A stretch of 64,000 nucleotides of DNA from Aeromonas hydrophila subsp. hydrophila ATCC 7966 (GCF_000014805.1 NC_008570.1:2609001-2673000); one strand, 5' to 3'. Shown: positions 36,626-46,640, counted from the stretch's first letter. Program-made: numbers and translations. Notes: generated by a model from the sequence alone, not told the origin.

Positions 36626-37513
36626 CTATCTGTGACAGGAGGATGACAGCTGGCTGCGCCACTGCCCTGGGGTCAGGCCGAATGCCTCCCGGAAGCGGTT
36701 GCCAAGGTGGGCCTGGGACGAGAAACCGCACTGGATGGCGATGCTGGCCAGGGAGTCGGCGCCGGCCAGCAGCTGCTTGGCCCGCTTGAGCCGCAGCCCC
36801 AGCAGGTAGCGATGGGGCGGACAACCCAGGCTCTGGCCGAACATGCGGGCGAAGTGGTATTCGCTCAGGCCCGCCTCCTGCGCCAGCTCGGCCAGGGTGA
36901 CAGGTTCGGCCAGATGGGCCAGCAGGTACTCCTGCACCCGCCGGATCACCGCCGGCGCCAGGCCACCACGCACCTCGGGCAGGGGCGGCGCCTCCCGGGT
37001 GTGGTGGCGATAAGCGTGCAGCATCAGCATCCAGGCGCCGTGGGAGAGCGCCATCCGATCCACCTGGTGCTGCCAGTCCAGCTGCATCAGCTGGCCCTGC
37101 ACCAGGGTAGCGGCCTTGGGATCGTCGATGAAGGTCTTGTCTTCCAGCAGCAGGTGGCGTCCCTCCTTGTCGCACACCTCTTCGGCGATGCGGGTCAGGT
37201 GGGCCGGGGTGAAGTAGAGGTGGAAGAAGCGAAACTCCTCGCGCACCAGCCACTCGGATCTGTGGTGATCCGGCATGATGCACACCTTGCCGGTGCCGCC
37301 GTGGCCGCCCGGGCCGTCCAGCCGCTCGGTCTGCTCGCCCCCTTGCAGGTAGACGCTCAGGGTATGGTGGCCCGGCTTGTGGTAGCGGGTCTGATCGTAA
37401 CAGTTGCGCCAGCTGGCAACACCGAGGCCGGGTTCCAGCCAGCAGGCGTTCTCCAGGCGCGCGCCCGTGCTGACCAGTGCATCGAATACTCCCGCCGGCT
37501 TAGTCTGCAGCAC
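36626..37513 (-). CDS. AraC-family transcriptional regulator
   Basis: A 295-residue regulator. The N-terminal half is a cupin-like sensor (TRYHKPGHHTLSVYLQGGEQT), and the C-terminal ~100 residues carry the two helix-turn-helix motifs (LAELAQEAGLSEYHFARMF and SIAIQCGFSSQAHLGNRF). The ligand is unknown. The likely start is the GTG at 37513, just after AGAGGAACGGAGCG; further upstream the frame is arginine-rich and unlike the family. It diverges from the EamA exporter gene with 167 bases between, so it may control that exporter. Confidence 0.88.
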   Translation of the reverse strand: MLQTKPAGVFDALVSTGARLENACWLEPGLGVASWRNCYDQTRYHKPGHHTLSVYLQGGEQTERLDGPGGHGGTGKVCIMPDHHRSEWLVREEFRFFHLYFTPAHLTRIAEEVCDKEGRHLLLEDKTFIDDPKAATLVQGQLMQLDWQHQVDRMALSHGAWMLMLHAYRHHTREAPPLPEVRGGLAPAVIRRVQEYLLAHLAEPVTLAELAQEAGLSEYHFARMFGQSLGCPPHRYLLGLRLKRAKQLLAGADSLASIAIQCGFSSQAHLGNRFREAFGLTPGQWRSQLSSSCHR

Positions 37514-37680
37514 CCGCTCCGTTCCTCTTGTTGCTTGCCTGATGGCCCTTGTGCGCCATCTTAACGCGGCGCGGCGGCAAAGGCTGCGGCTGCCTGCAAA
37601 AAACCGCAAGATGGTGTAAGCCCGCCACCGCCGCCCACTGCATGCTGATCCCATGTCGTTGTCATCTCACCGGATACCCC

Positions 37681-38592
37681 ATGAATCTGATGCTCTATCT
37701 TGCCACCGTCCTTATCTGGGGCAGCACCTGGATCGCCATCGCCTGGCAGCTTGGCCCCATTCCCATCGAGGTCTCGGTGCTCTATCGCTTCGCCCTGGCG
37801 GCGCTGGCGCTGTTTGCCCTGCTCACCGCCAGCGGCCGTTTCCCGCGCCTGCCCTGGGCGGGTCAGCGCTATGCGGCCCTGCTCGGCGGCCTGCTCTTTT
37901 CCACCAACTTCCTCTGCTTCTACCACGCCACCCTCTACATTCCGAGCGGCCTGTCGGCGGTGATCTTCGCCAGTGCCAGCATCTTCAACGGCCTCAACCT
38001 CTGGCTGTTCGAGGGCAAACGTCCCGGCCTGCGCTGGCTGCAAGGATCCTTGCTGGGGCTCCTCGGCACCCTCTTGCTGTTCTGGCCGGTGCTGGCGGAT
38101 GCGCAACTGGGTGCAAACGGCTGGAAAGGTCTGCTGCTCGCCTGCGGCGGCACCCTCTGCTTCTCGCTCGGCAACCTGGTCTCGGCCCGCGGCCAGCGCC
38201 AGGGCTACCATGTGCTGCAGCTGGTGCCCTGGGGCATGGTCTATGGGGTGGTGTTGCTGCTGGGCTGGGTCACCCTGCTCGGCCAGCAGCTGGTGATCCC
38301 GACCGACGGTCACTACCTGGCGGCCATGGTCTATCTCGCCCTGTTCGGTTCGGTCATCGCCTTCACGGCTTATCTCACCCTGGTGGGGCGGATCGGCGCC
38401 AGCAAGGCCTCCTACGCCACCGTGCTGTTCCCCCTGGTGGCGCTCACGCTCTCCACCTTCTACGAGGGGTTCGTCTGGCAGCCGGTGTCGGTGGTGGGGG
38501 TCATGATCAGCCTGCTTGGCAACCTGGTGATCTTCGCACCGCCCCTGCGGGAGTGGCGCCTGCGCCCCGTCAGGACGGCGAAGGATGCTTGA
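37681..38592 (+). CDS. EamA/DMT-family transporter
   Basis: A 303-residue permease with about ten transmembrane helices in two EamA halves. The family opening is MLYLATVLIWGSTWIAIAWQ, and the second half contains IAFTAYLTLVGRIGASKASY. DMT proteins export amino acids, metabolites or drugs; the substrate is not predictable. The start at 37681 puts the first helix at the N-terminus. A LysR-type regulator follows 57 bases downstream on the same strand and an AraC-type regulator diverges upstream. Confidence 0.9.
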   Translation: MNLMLYLATVLIWGSTWIAIAWQLGPIPIEVSVLYRFALAALALFALLTASGRFPRLPWAGQRYAALLGGLLFSTNFLCFYHATLYIPSGLSAVIFASASIFNGLNLWLFEGKRPGLRWLQGSLLGLLGTLLLFWPVLADAQLGANGWKGLLLACGGTLCFSLGNLVSARGQRQGYHVLQLVPWGMVYGVVLLLGWVTLLGQQLVIPTDGHYLAAMVYLALFGSVIAFTAYLTLVGRIGASKASYATVLFPLVALTLSTFYEGFVWQPVSVVGVMISLLGNLVIFAPPLREWRLRPVRTAKDA

Positions 38593-38649
38593 TCCCAACC
38601 CCGTCAGCCCCTAAGGTAACGCCTTCCTACGCAGATGACGGGAGGCGAT

Positions 38650-39504
38650 ATGTTACTGGAAGGGCTGGAGACACTCTGCCTGCTGGCCAGCGAAGGCACC
38701 ATGGCCAAGGTAGCCAGCCGGCTCTATATCAGCCAGTCGGCGGTGAGCAAGCGCATTGCCCAGCTGGAGCAGCGCCTCGGCAAGAAGCTGGTCGAGCCGG
38801 ACGGGCGCCAGATAAGGCTTACCCCCCAGGCGCAAGAGCTGCTGGCCCGGGTCGCTCCCAGCCTCGCCGAGATGAAGGGAGTGCTGGCCGACAGCCAGAC
38901 CCTCACCGATCTGACTCCCCTGCCCGTCGCCTGCTCCGAGACCCTGCTGGCGGGCTACCTCGCCCGCTTCATGCACGACTACCTGCGACAGGATCCCCAC
39001 CTCGCCCTCTCCACCCACCACACTCCGGTCATTCTCGCGCGGGTGCGCAGCGGTGATGCCCTGCTCGGCATCTGCGCTGGGCGCCTGCCACCGGGCCACG
39101 GCCTGGAGGCCAAACTGCTGCTGGAGGAGCCCTTCTATCTGGTGGAGGGCGATCAGCGCGAGGGCGAAAACGCCGATCAAGGGCTGCGCCAGATCCTCAC
39201 CATGGACCTGGACAACCCCTCCAACCGCTACCTGCGCGAACCGCTGGCGGCCCTTGGCCTCATCCCCGCCATGGAGCTCGACTCCTACCTGGCGCTGATC
39301 GAGCTGGCCAAGGCCGGCATCGGCCCTGTGCTGCTGCCGGCCGGCCTGCTGGCGCTGGTCGGCGCACAGGGGCCCCAGGCTCGCCCCCTCGCCGGGCTCG
39401 CCCGCCCGCTGCATTTGGTCTATCGGCCAAACAGCCTCAAGCGTGCGCGCATCGCCCAGCTGGTGCAGGCCCTGCAAGCCCACTTCCAGCCGCTGGCCAG
39501 CTGA
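38650..39504 (+). CDS. LysR-family transcriptional regulator
   Basis: A 284-residue LysR-type regulator with an N-terminal winged helix-turn-helix (TMAKVASRLYISQSAVSKRI, residues ~16-35) and a periplasmic-binding-protein-like effector domain from about residue 90. GGAGGCGAT precedes the ATG at 38650. The recognition part is typical, but the effector domain gives no hint of the ligand. It lies behind the EamA gene and could regulate it or act elsewhere. Confidence 0.9.
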   Translation: MLLEGLETLCLLASEGTMAKVASRLYISQSAVSKRIAQLEQRLGKKLVEPDGRQIRLTPQAQELLARVAPSLAEMKGVLADSQTLTDLTPLPVACSETLLAGYLARFMHDYLRQDPHLALSTHHTPVILARVRSGDALLGICAGRLPPGHGLEAKLLLEEPFYLVEGDQREGENADQGLRQILTMDLDNPSNRYLREPLAALGLIPAMELDSYLALIELAKAGIGPVLLPAGLLALVGAQGPQARPLAGLARPLHLVYRPNSLKRARIAQLVQALQAHFQPLAS

Positions 39505-39515
39505 GCATCACAACA

Positions 39516-39550
39516 CAAGGGGCCCGATCTTGCGGATCGGGCCCCTTTGT
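39516..39550. terminator. Rho-independent terminator between convergent genes
   Basis: AAGGGGCCCGATC (39517-39529) pairs with GATCGGGCCCCTT (39535-39547); it serves the LysR gene on the plus strand and may also serve the permease gene on the minus strand. Confidence 0.85.
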
Positions 39551-39587
39551 GTAGACAGCCATGACTGTCGCTGTCAGCGAAAAGCGC

Positions 39588-40367
39588 TTACCCCAGCCAG
39601 GCAAACAGTTCGGGGTACTGGCTCCACACCAGCTTGGCGGACATCAGCAAGGAGACGGTCACCAGCAGCGGCTTGATCAGCTTGACCCCTTGCTTGAGCA
39701 CCATTTTCGAGCCGAAACGGGCACCAATGAACTGGCCCAGCGCCATGCAGAAGCCGACGCTCCACACCACCTTGCCCCCCAGCGCGAAAAACAGCAGCGA
39801 AGCGATGTTGGAGGTGAAGTTGAGCAGCTTGGTGTGGGCGGTGGCCCGCGCCATGCCAAAGCCTGCCAGCGCCACGAAACCGATGGCAAAAAACGATCCC
39901 GTGCCCGGTCCGAAGAAGCCGTCATAGAAGCCCACCCCGCCGCCCACCAGCAGGGCGAACGCCATGGGAGCGAGGCGGCGGGAGCTCTCGGCATCGCTCA
40001 CCCGGGGAGAGAAGAAGAAGTAACAGGCGAAGGCCATCAGCAGGAAGGGCAGCAACCGCTCCAGGATGGCGGCGTCGATGGTCTGCACCGCCAGGGTGCC
40101 GAGCGCCGCGCCGATGAAGGTGCAGATCACCGCTGGCCAGATGATGTGCCACTCCAGCAGCCCCTTGCGGGCATAGAACCAGGTGGCGGAGAAGGAGCCA
40201 AAACTGCTCTGCAGCTTGTTGGTGCCGAGCACCAGCGCCGGCGGCATGCCGGTGGCGAGCAGGGCGGGCACCGTCAGCAGGCCGCCCCCACCGGCAATGG
40301 CATCGATAAAGCCGGCCACCAGGGCCACGCCGAACAGGGCAAGCAGGGTAAACAGTTCCAATTCCAT
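39588..40367 (-). CDS. TSUP-family (TauE/SafE) permease, YfcA-like
   Basis: A 259-residue membrane protein with eight predicted helices. It shows the duplicated family motif: VAGFIDAIAGGGGLLTVPAL in the first half and GVGFYDGFFGPGTGSFFA in the second. It closely resembles E. coli YfcA (LGTNKLQ, ARATAHTKLLNFTSNIASLL). The family exports sulfite, sulfoacetate or similar anions, but YfcA's substrate is unknown. The start at 40367 follows TGAGGCTATGG. Confidence 0.9.
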   Translation of the reverse strand: MELELFTLLALFGVALVAGFIDAIAGGGGLLTVPALLATGMPPALVLGTNKLQSSFGSFSATWFYARKGLLEWHIIWPAVICTFIGAALGTLAVQTIDAAILERLLPFLLMAFACYFFFSPRVSDAESSRRLAPMAFALLVGGGVGFYDGFFGPGTGSFFAIGFVALAGFGMARATAHTKLLNFTSNIASLLFFALGGKVVWSVGFCMALGQFIGARFGSKMVLKQGVKLIKPLLVTVSLLMSAKLVWSQYPELFAWLG

Positions 40368-40574
40368 CCATAGCCTCACAACATTGACGGGGCCGGCAAG
40401 GGCCCGCACGGCGCAGGCTCGCCATGAGCCTGATGAACAACGCTGGTCGTTATCCTAATGGGGCTTGGCTCATGAAGCTAACGAAACAGTGGCAGGCAAT
40501 TGATTCCTGATTTTCATCAATTAATCATCCCTGTGAAACGGCTGGCAAGCATGCCGGCTCCCTCACCCCCCTGC

Positions 40575-41336
40575 TCAGGCAGCATCGGGGGCACAGGTCG
40601 CCTCATTGCCCTTGATGTCGGCCAGCGCCTGCTGCAGATGAGCTTCATCCTCGCCGGGGGCCCGGCTGACCCGGCCCGCCATGTAGCGGCTGCTGAAGAG
40701 ATTGAACCAGAGCTGCAGTGCCTGTCCCGCCGCCAGCTCGCCGGCCACCTCCAGCACGCAGGCCGCCACTTCGGCGGTGCACAGGTGCTCGTCGCAGTGC
40801 GCTACCCGCATGCCATAGGTGGAGAGCGCATCGGGCTTGATGGAGAGCACCGGAAAGCCGTCCAGATAGGGGCTCTTGTTGAACATCTTGCGCGCCTCGG
40901 GCCAGGTGCCGTCCAGCAGGATGAACAGCGGCTTCTTGCCTGGGAGCGGGGTCACCACCGAGGTGAGCCGGGCCGGTGCCTTCTCGCAGGCGGGAAACAC
41001 CACATAGGGTTGCCAGACGGGATCCGCCAGCAGGGCCAGCAGCTCGGGATGGGGCTTGGTACGCGACCAGAGAAACGCCCAGGTGGTATCCGGCAGCACA
41101 TCGGCGATGAGACGGCCGGTGTTGGAGGGCTTCATCGGCTCGCTGTCGTACATCAGCAGGCAGAAGCCGGCCTCGGCCTTGAGCTCGGGGCGCCATTCGC
41201 AGGCACACCAGTCGTGGCGCAGCTGGCAGGCTTCGCAGCGCGGCACGCTGCCGCCACGGGCGAGAAAGGGTCGGGTCGAGACGCTCTTGCGCCAGATGCG
41301 CAGGCGATTGACGGCGTGATCGGGAATTGGCTTCAT
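40575..41336 (-). CDS. DTW-domain protein, tRNA-uridine aminocarboxypropyltransferase-like
   Basis: A 253-residue DTW-domain protein. Zinc-type cysteines CEACQLRHDWCACEW are near residue 34, and the domain motif is LLDGTWPEARKMF. The family includes E. coli TapT (YfiP), which makes acp3U47 in tRNAs using the aminocarboxypropyl group of SAM, and a distant relationship to rRNA biogenesis factors. It differs somewhat from the TapT I remember, so it may be a second paralogue. Confidence 0.85.
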   Translation of the reverse strand: MKPIPDHAVNRLRIWRKSVSTRPFLARGGSVPRCEACQLRHDWCACEWRPELKAEAGFCLLMYDSEPMKPSNTGRLIADVLPDTTWAFLWSRTKPHPELLALLADPVWQPYVVFPACEKAPARLTSVVTPLPGKKPLFILLDGTWPEARKMFNKSPYLDGFPVLSIKPDALSTYGMRVAHCDEHLCTAEVAACVLEVAGELAAGQALQLWFNLFSSRYMAGRVSRAPGEDEAHLQQALADIKGNEATCAPDAA

Positions 41337-41503
41337 GGAACGCGGCTCTGGCGATGCCTATGGCAGGACAAAAAGGGGGGCAGATTGTAGCGAGCCGTCC
41401 ACCGCGCAGCAAGGCCCCCCATCCGGGGCAAGCCGGGAGGCCACACCTCTCTATACTTGGTCGTCAACCCATGCACCCACGCATGGGACACAGGAGGACG
41501 ACG

Positions 41504-41917
41504 ATGGCAGAACAAGATATTGCCCGCGAGCACGCCCTGGCCGAAGGCACTACCTTCACCTGGCACGAGCTCTATCTGCCCGATGCCGAGGCCGGGATCC
41601 GTTTCTACACCGAGGTGCTCGGCTGGGAGAGCCAGACCATGGCGATGGAGGGCGGCGACTACCCCATGCTGGTTGCCAATGGCAGGCCGATCGCCGGCGT
41701 GCAGGCCACCCGGGGTCATCCCGAGATGGCCGGCGTACCACCCCACTGGGCAACCTATATCGCGGTGGATGACGTCGATGCCAGGGTACTCAGGGTCAAC
41801 CAGCACGGCGGCAGCGTGGTGGTGCCCGCCATGAATATCCCGGGGGTCGGGCGCATGGCGCTGATTGCAGATCCACAAGGGGCGCACATCTGGCTGTTCA
41901 CCCCGGAAGCTATGTGA
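41504..41917 (+). CDS. VOC-family protein
   Basis: A 137-residue single VOC domain with the opening FTWHELYLPDAEAGIRFYTE and the end GRMALIADPQGAHIWLFTP. It resembles the PhnB/27-kDa-antigen-like VOC group. AGGAGGACGACG precedes the ATG. The function is unknown, and it is not similar in detail to the VOC protein at 1907. Confidence 0.87.
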   Translation: MAEQDIAREHALAEGTTFTWHELYLPDAEAGIRFYTEVLGWESQTMAMEGGDYPMLVANGRPIAGVQATRGHPEMAGVPPHWATYIAVDDVDARVLRVNQHGGSVVVPAMNIPGVGRMALIADPQGAHIWLFTPEAM

Positions 41918-41940
41918 CATCGCCCACCGCAACAACGACA

Positions 41941-41963
41941 GAGGGGCCCGCAGGCCCCTCTTC
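41941..41963. terminator. Hairpin between VOC gene and ddl
   Basis: GAGGGGCC-CGCA-GGCCCCTC, an 8-bp stem between convergent genes; T tracts are weak on both sides. Confidence 0.6.
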
Positions 41964-41995
41964 ATCATTCAGCTCACCCTGCTCGGACGCCGGCC

Positions 41996-42985
41996 TCAGA
42001 CCGCCTTGCGCAGGATCTGCTCAAGGTAGTCGGCGAAGCGGTGACCGTGATGCTCCAGCAGTTTCGGGAACATGGAGATGGAGGTCATGCCCGGGAAGGT
42101 ATTGATTTCGTTCAGCAGGATCTCGCCCTCTTCGGTCAGGAAGAAGTCGATACGCGACAGGTGGGTCAGTTTGAGCTGACGGAACGCCTTGAGCGCGTAC
42201 TCGTGAATGGCGTCAGCCTGCGCCTGGGTCAGCCCCTCGGCGCGCAGTGCGGTCTCGGTGTGACTGGCGCTGCTGTACTTCTCTTCATAGGTGTAGAACT
42301 TGTCCTGCGGCACGCAGATCTCGCCCGGATAGGTGGCCACCAGCTCGTCACCGTACTGGTACACCGCCACTTCCAGCTCGCGCGGCTTGACCGCTTTTTC
42401 GATCAGTACCTGCTCGGAATAACCGAAGGCATCGGCAATGCCCTTCACCAGATCCGCTTCGTTGCTGGCGGAGTAGCAGCCAACGGAAGAGCCCTGGGAG
42501 GCCGCCTTGATGAAGACCTTGCCCCACTTGGCCAGCGCGGCTTTCGCCTCGCTCAGCGCCGCGTCGTTCTGCTCGGTCAGGAACAGATAAGGGGTGTTGG
42601 GGATGCCGATGGCGGAGAGCCACAGCTTGGTGCTGATCTTGTTGAAGCAGATCTTGCTCGCCTCGGCGTCGCAGCCCAGATAAGGCAGGCCCGCCAGCTC
42701 GAGGAAGGATTGCAGGTCGCCGGTCTCGCCAGGGTAGCCGTGGATGCAGGGCACCACGTAATCCACCGGCCGGGCCACGCTGTCAAACGACAGCAGCTTG
42801 TCCAGCCCCAGCTTGCATTCGCGGCCATCGGCGCTGAGCCAGCGGTCGGCAAACATCTCGACCCGGGTCACTTCCACGCCGGGCAGGAGGGAGAGCTGTT
42901 TTTCGAGGAAATTGGCACTGCGCAGCGAGACTTCGTGCTCGGAGCCACCGCCGCCGCACAGCAGCAAGACATGGATGTTCTTCAT
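41996..42985 (-). CDS. ddl: D-alanine--D-alanine ligase
   Basis: A 329-residue ATP-grasp enzyme that joins two D-alanines for peptidoglycan precursors. Motifs visible: LLCGGGGSEHEVSLRSA at the start, VFIKAASQGSSVGCYSA, LEVAVYQYG and the terminal EINTFPGMTSISMFP. The protein resembles the DdlA group rather than the ddlB of the mur-fts cluster, and no division genes surround it. The ribosome binding site is weak. Confidence 0.94.
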   Translation of the reverse strand: MKNIHVLLLCGGGGSEHEVSLRSANFLEKQLSLLPGVEVTRVEMFADRWLSADGRECKLGLDKLLSFDSVARPVDYVVPCIHGYPGETGDLQSFLELAGLPYLGCDAEASKICFNKISTKLWLSAIGIPNTPYLFLTEQNDAALSEAKAALAKWGKVFIKAASQGSSVGCYSASNEADLVKGIADAFGYSEQVLIEKAVKPRELEVAVYQYGDELVATYPGEICVPQDKFYTYEEKYSSASHTETALRAEGLTQAQADAIHEYALKAFRQLKLTHLSRIDFFLTEEGEILLNEINTFPGMTSISMFPKLLEHHGHRFADYLEQILRKAV

Positions 42986-43185
42986 TAGATGTGATCCCTT
43001 GGGAAAAGCGGCTTCGCCATCACCATTTAAAACCCAACCGCATTAAAACCGGACGAAGCCAGATACGAAGATAAGTGCGGGCCAGTGTAGCAAGGGAGAT
43101 CAAGCCTTGTCAGCCGATGGGAGCCCCATCCGCCGACAACGGCCATAAAAATTCCCGCCTGTGTCAGAAATTGGATGAAAAGAGA

Positions 43186-43776
43186 TCAGCGCGGCGGATC
43201 GAGCCGGCCGTTGCCGCTGCCGTTGACCCGAAACCAGCCGGCGATGCTGTAGCGCTCCTGGTTGGCGGGCAACACCTCGTGGGGGAACTCTTCGGATAGA
43301 AACAGCACCAGCCGCCCGCCCCGGGGCGAGACATCCATCAGCAACTGCTCGTCGTCATCGTACATCCGCAGCACCCCACCCGCCTGGGGTTGCCAGTCGT
43401 TGTTGAGGTAGAACACCGAGGTGAGACGGCGGTTGGAGCGCCCGGCGAAGGCATCGCGATGGGTGGCATAGAAGTCACCGCTGCGATAGCGGGCAAAGTG
43501 GGCCTCGTAGTCGAACAGCCCCAGCATCAGCATCCGGTTGGCGGCCAGCCGCAGTGCCTCCATCCGGGCCAGATAGTCGGCCACCGGCGCACCGAGGGAG
43601 GGTTCGAGCCAGTGGATCTGATCCCGGCGAATGGTGCGGTTGTCCTGATGCAGGGCATCGCGACCGATCCCCGCCGGCCGCCACGCATCCGGCAGACACG
43701 CCTTGAGGGCATCCACCTCGGCGGCGGTTAAAAAATCATCCACTATCACCCATCCCCGGGTGTATATGGCGTCCAT
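43186..43776 (-). CDS. 2OG-Fe(II) oxygenase
   Basis: A 196-residue protein with the facial triad of prolyl-4-hydroxylase-like dioxygenases: HxD in YATHRDAF, the distal histidine in EEFPHEVLP, and the 2-oxoglutarate-binding arginine shortly after in RYSIAGWF. LTSVFYLNNDWQPQAGGVLR is also typical. The substrate may be a protein side chain or small molecule. The start is uncertain: the ATG at 43776 lacks a strong ribosome binding site, and a GTG at 43881 would add 35 residues. Confidence 0.88.
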   Translation of the reverse strand: MDAIYTRGWVIVDDFLTAAEVDALKACLPDAWRPAGIGRDALHQDNRTIRRDQIHWLEPSLGAPVADYLARMEALRLAANRMLMLGLFDYEAHFARYRSGDFYATHRDAFAGRSNRRLTSVFYLNNDWQPQAGGVLRMYDDDEQLLMDVSPRGGRLVLFLSEEFPHEVLPANQERYSIAGWFRVNGSGNGRLDPPR

Positions 43777-44081
43777 GACGGCTTGATAGTCCAAGATTGA
43801 CTCGCAACAAGTGGAGAGAGGGCGCTTTTTAGCGACTTCCAGGGCAAGACACAAACCGGTTTGCTTATCCTCAGAAGTCACACCATCAATACGCTATCCG
43901 GGCACACAAGGCCCCCATTATCTGGTCGCCCTCGCCAGCCTGTGATCCGGCGCACTCAAATGGCCTCATACCAGGCCAGATCTTTCATGGCAAAGGGGAA
44001 AGCGGCGCTTGCTCCGCGCCGTCGCGCCCGTTACCGTGGAGCGATACGCCCTGAATGGGCCCCATGCAACAGGAGTGCTTC

Positions 44082-44558
44082 ATGTCATTGCCCGACCTTA
44101 TCCTGCAACGCCTTGACGGTACCGAACTGCCCTTGTCCACCCTGCAAGGCCAGGTCATGCTGGTGGTCAACGTCGCCAGCCGCTGCGGCTTTACCCCCCA
44201 GTACACCGGACTGGAGGCGCTTTATCGCGAACTGGGCCCACGCGGGCTGGTGATCCTGGGCTTCCCCTGCGATCAATTCGGCCATCAGGAGCCGGGAGAT
44301 GCAGAGGAGATCGCCCGCTTCTGTTCCCTCGACTATCCGGTCAGCTTCCCCATCATGGCCAAGTGCGAGGTCAACGGCGAGCAGGCCCACCCCTTCTATC
44401 AGTGGCTCAAGAAGGAGAAACCGGGTCTGCTGGGGCTGGAGAACGTCAAGTGGAACTTCACCAAATTCCTGATCGACCGGGACGGCGAGGTGGTTGACCG
44501 CTTTGCCCCCACCACCAAACCCGAGAGCCTGCGAGACGATATCCTGGCCCTGCTCTGA
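44082..44558 (+). CDS. Glutathione peroxidase (BtuE-like)
   Basis: A 158-residue thiol peroxidase of the glutathione peroxidase family. Catalytic Cys35 is in NVASRCGFTPQYTGL, the conserved Gln in GFPCDQFG, and the Trp and Asn in VKWNFTKFLID. It has cysteine, not selenocysteine. It reduces hydrogen or lipid peroxides using thioredoxin or glutathione, in the cytosol or, as for E. coli BtuE, near the envelope. AGGAGTGCTTC precedes the ATG at 44082. Confidence 0.93.
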   Translation: MSLPDLILQRLDGTELPLSTLQGQVMLVVNVASRCGFTPQYTGLEALYRELGPRGLVILGFPCDQFGHQEPGDAEEIARFCSLDYPVSFPIMAKCEVNGEQAHPFYQWLKKEKPGLLGLENVKWNFTKFLIDRDGEVVDRFAPTTKPESLRDDILALL

Positions 44559-44717
44559 GGCCGCGGCACGCGGCAGCCGGACAACGCGACACGGCTGCTG
44601 CGTGCAGGGCGCGCATCTGCTATATTACGCCCCCGTTATCATTTCCATCTTGTGGCGGGTGCCAGCGCACCTGCCATCCGCTGAGCCCAAGGCTCACCAG
44701 AGGAGTCTCTCTCGAAC

Positions 44718-46103
44718 ATGTCATTCAACGAACTGGGTCTGTCTCCGCACATCCTGCGGGCCGTCAAGGAGCTGGGTTACGAACAGCCAACCCCCATCCA
44801 GCAACAAGCCATCCCCGCCATTCTGGCCGGACAGGATGTGCTCGGCGGCGCCCAGACAGGCACAGGCAAAACGGCCGGTTTCACCCTGCCCATGCTGCAG
44901 CGCCTGCTGGCCAACCATGGCCGTGGCCGCCGTCAGGTGCGGGCCCTGGTGCTGACCCCGACCCGCGAACTGGCCGCCCAGGTGGGTGAGAGCATCATCA
45001 AATATGCCCACCACCTGCCGTTTCGCACCCTGATCGCCTACGGCGGCGTCAGCATCAAGCCCAATCTGGACGCCATCAAGCTCGGCATCGACATCCTGGT
45101 GGCCACCCCGGGCCGTCTGCTGGATCTGCTGACCCAGGGGGCGCTGACCCTGTCCGAGCTGGAAGTGCTGGTGCTGGACGAAGCGGATCGCATGCTCGAC
45201 ATGGGCTTCATCGTCGACATTCGCCGCATCATGAAGGCGCTGCCGGCCGAACGGCAGACCCTGCTGTTCTCCGCCACCTTCTCAAGCGAGATCAAGGCGC
45301 TGGCGGATGACCTGCTCAAAGAGCCCACCCTGATCGAGGTGGATCCCAGCAACACCGCCGCCGAGCAGGTGACCCAGCGCATCATCCAGGTCGACCGGGA
45401 ACGTCGCCGCGAGCTGCTCTCCCACATGATCGGCCGTGGCAACTGGCAGCGGGTGCTGGTGTTCGTGCGCACCAAGCAGATCGCCGATCGCCTGGCCCAG
45501 CAGATGCAAAAAGACGGGCTCGATACCGTCGCCATCCACGGCGACAAGAGCCAGGGTGCCCGCAACCGGGCGCTGGCGGATTTTCGGGAAGGCAAGGTGC
45601 GGGTGCTGGTGGCGACCGACATCGCCGCTCGCGGCCTCGACATCGATCAGCTGCCCCACGTGATCAACTTCGAGCTGCCCCAGATGGCGGAGGATTACAT
45701 CCACCGCATCGGTCGCACCGGCCGCGCCGGCCGTGGCGGCGAGGCCATCTCGCTGGTGAGCCAGGACGAGCTGGGCCAGCTCAAGGGGATAGAGGCGCTG
45801 ATCGGCCAATCCCTCTCGGTGGAGATCCTGGAAGGGTATGAGCCCAGTGGCAAGCCGAGCCGGCAGACCCTGCCGGGCAGCAAGCCGGTACAAAATCCGC
45901 CGCGCGCCCGTGGCGCCGCCAATGCCAAGGGCGGCAACGGCAAATCCGCCGCAGGCAAAAGCAAGGCAAAGAGCGATGGCGGCAAGAAGCCAGCCCCAGC
46001 CCGCAAGCGGGAAGTGGTGGGCGAGGATATCGGCTTTACCCCCATGCGCCGCCTGCCCAAGGCCCAGCGCGACGACTATCAGGACAACTCCAACGAGGAG
46101 TAA
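44718..46103 (+). CDS. rhlE: DEAD-box RNA helicase RhlE
   Basis: A 461-residue RNA helicase with all motifs in order: Q motif [13 protein letters not shown], motif [29 protein letters not shown] (DEAD), [14 protein letters not shown] and [15 protein letters not shown]. The C-terminal ~70 residues are a basic Lys/Ala/Gly tail, as in RhlE. RhlE acts in ribosome assembly and RNA decay, often at low temperature. It is monocistronic with a clear terminator. Confidence 0.95.
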   Translation: MSFNELGLSPHILRAVKELGYEQPTPIQQQAIPAILAGQDVLGGAQTGTGKTAGFTLPMLQRLLANHGRGRRQVRALVLTPTRELAAQVGESIIKYAHHLPFRTLIAYGGVSIKPNLDAIKLGIDILVATPGRLLDLLTQGALTLSELEVLVLDEADRMLDMGFIVDIRRIMKALPAERQTLLFSATFSSEIKALADDLLKEPTLIEVDPSNTAAEQVTQRIIQVDRERRRELLSHMIGRGNWQRVLVFVRTKQIADRLAQQMQKDGLDTVAIHGDKSQGARNRALADFREGKVRVLVATDIAARGLDIDQLPHVINFELPQMAEDYIHRIGRTGRAGRGGEAISLVSQDELGQLKGIEALIGQSLSVEILEGYEPSGKPSRQTLPGSKPVQNPPRARGAANAKGGNGKSAAGKSKAKSDGGKKPAPARKREVVGEDIGFTPMRRLPKAQRDDYQDNSNEE

Positions 46104-46127
46104 CAAGCCGTCCTGATCCCGTCATAA

Positions 46128-46157
46128 CAAAAAACCGCCCAAGGGCGGTTTTTTTCA
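46128..46157. terminator. Bidirectional rho-independent terminator
   Basis: AAAAACCGCCC-AA-GGGCGGTTTTTTT between the convergent rhlE and acetyltransferase genes. The core ACCGCC/GGCGGT is the same as in the terminators at 6904 and 8522. Confidence 0.92.
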
Positions 46158-46640
46158 TGATGGCGCCACCGGTCTGTCAGTGCCAGCTGTCGCAATGGAC
46201 ATGTGCAGCAACGGATAGGGTCTGCCCTGCCCGTCCAGCGCCGAGCGCCCCACCACCTCGAAGCCCAGGCGGCGATAGAAGCCGAGCGCCTGCTCATTCT
46301 GCTCGTTGACGTCCACCCGGGTCGCCGCCAGCCTGGCGATGGCATCGGCCACCAGCAGGCGACCCACCCCGCCTCCGCGCAGCGCCGGGTCGATGAACAG
46401 CATCTCGATGTTGCCCTCGTGCACCCCGCAAAAGCCGGCGATACCCTGGTCGTTGCGGGCGCAGGTGAGGGTCACGGCGTCAAGGTAGTGTGCCAGAATG
46501 AGCTCGCGCAGGGTGGCGATCTCCTCATCCGGCAAAAAATGGTGGGTGGCGCGCACCGACGCCTCCCACAGCGCGATCAGGGCCTGATAATCACCGCGCT
46601 CTGCCTGCTCCAGTCTCATATCTATCTCTATCGTACTCAC
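46155..46640 (-). CDS. GNAT-family N-acetyltransferase, YjaB-like
   Basis: A 161-residue acetyltransferase resembling E. coli YjaB: SVRATHHFLPDEEI, the acetyl-CoA loop LFIDPALRGGGVGRLLV, the highly similar VNEQNEQALGFYRRLGFEV and GRPYPLLHM. YjaB is reported to acetylate protein lysines in vitro. Its ATG overlaps the stop of the upstream GNAT gene by four bases (ATGA), so the two are coupled. Confidence 0.9.
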   Translation of the reverse strand: MSTIEIDMRLEQAERGDYQALIALWEASVRATHHFLPDEEIATLRELILAHYLDAVTLTCARNDQGIAGFCGVHEGNIEMLFIDPALRGGGVGRLLVADAIARLAATRVDVNEQNEQALGFYRRLGFEVVGRSALDGQGRPYPLLHMSIATAGTDRPVAPS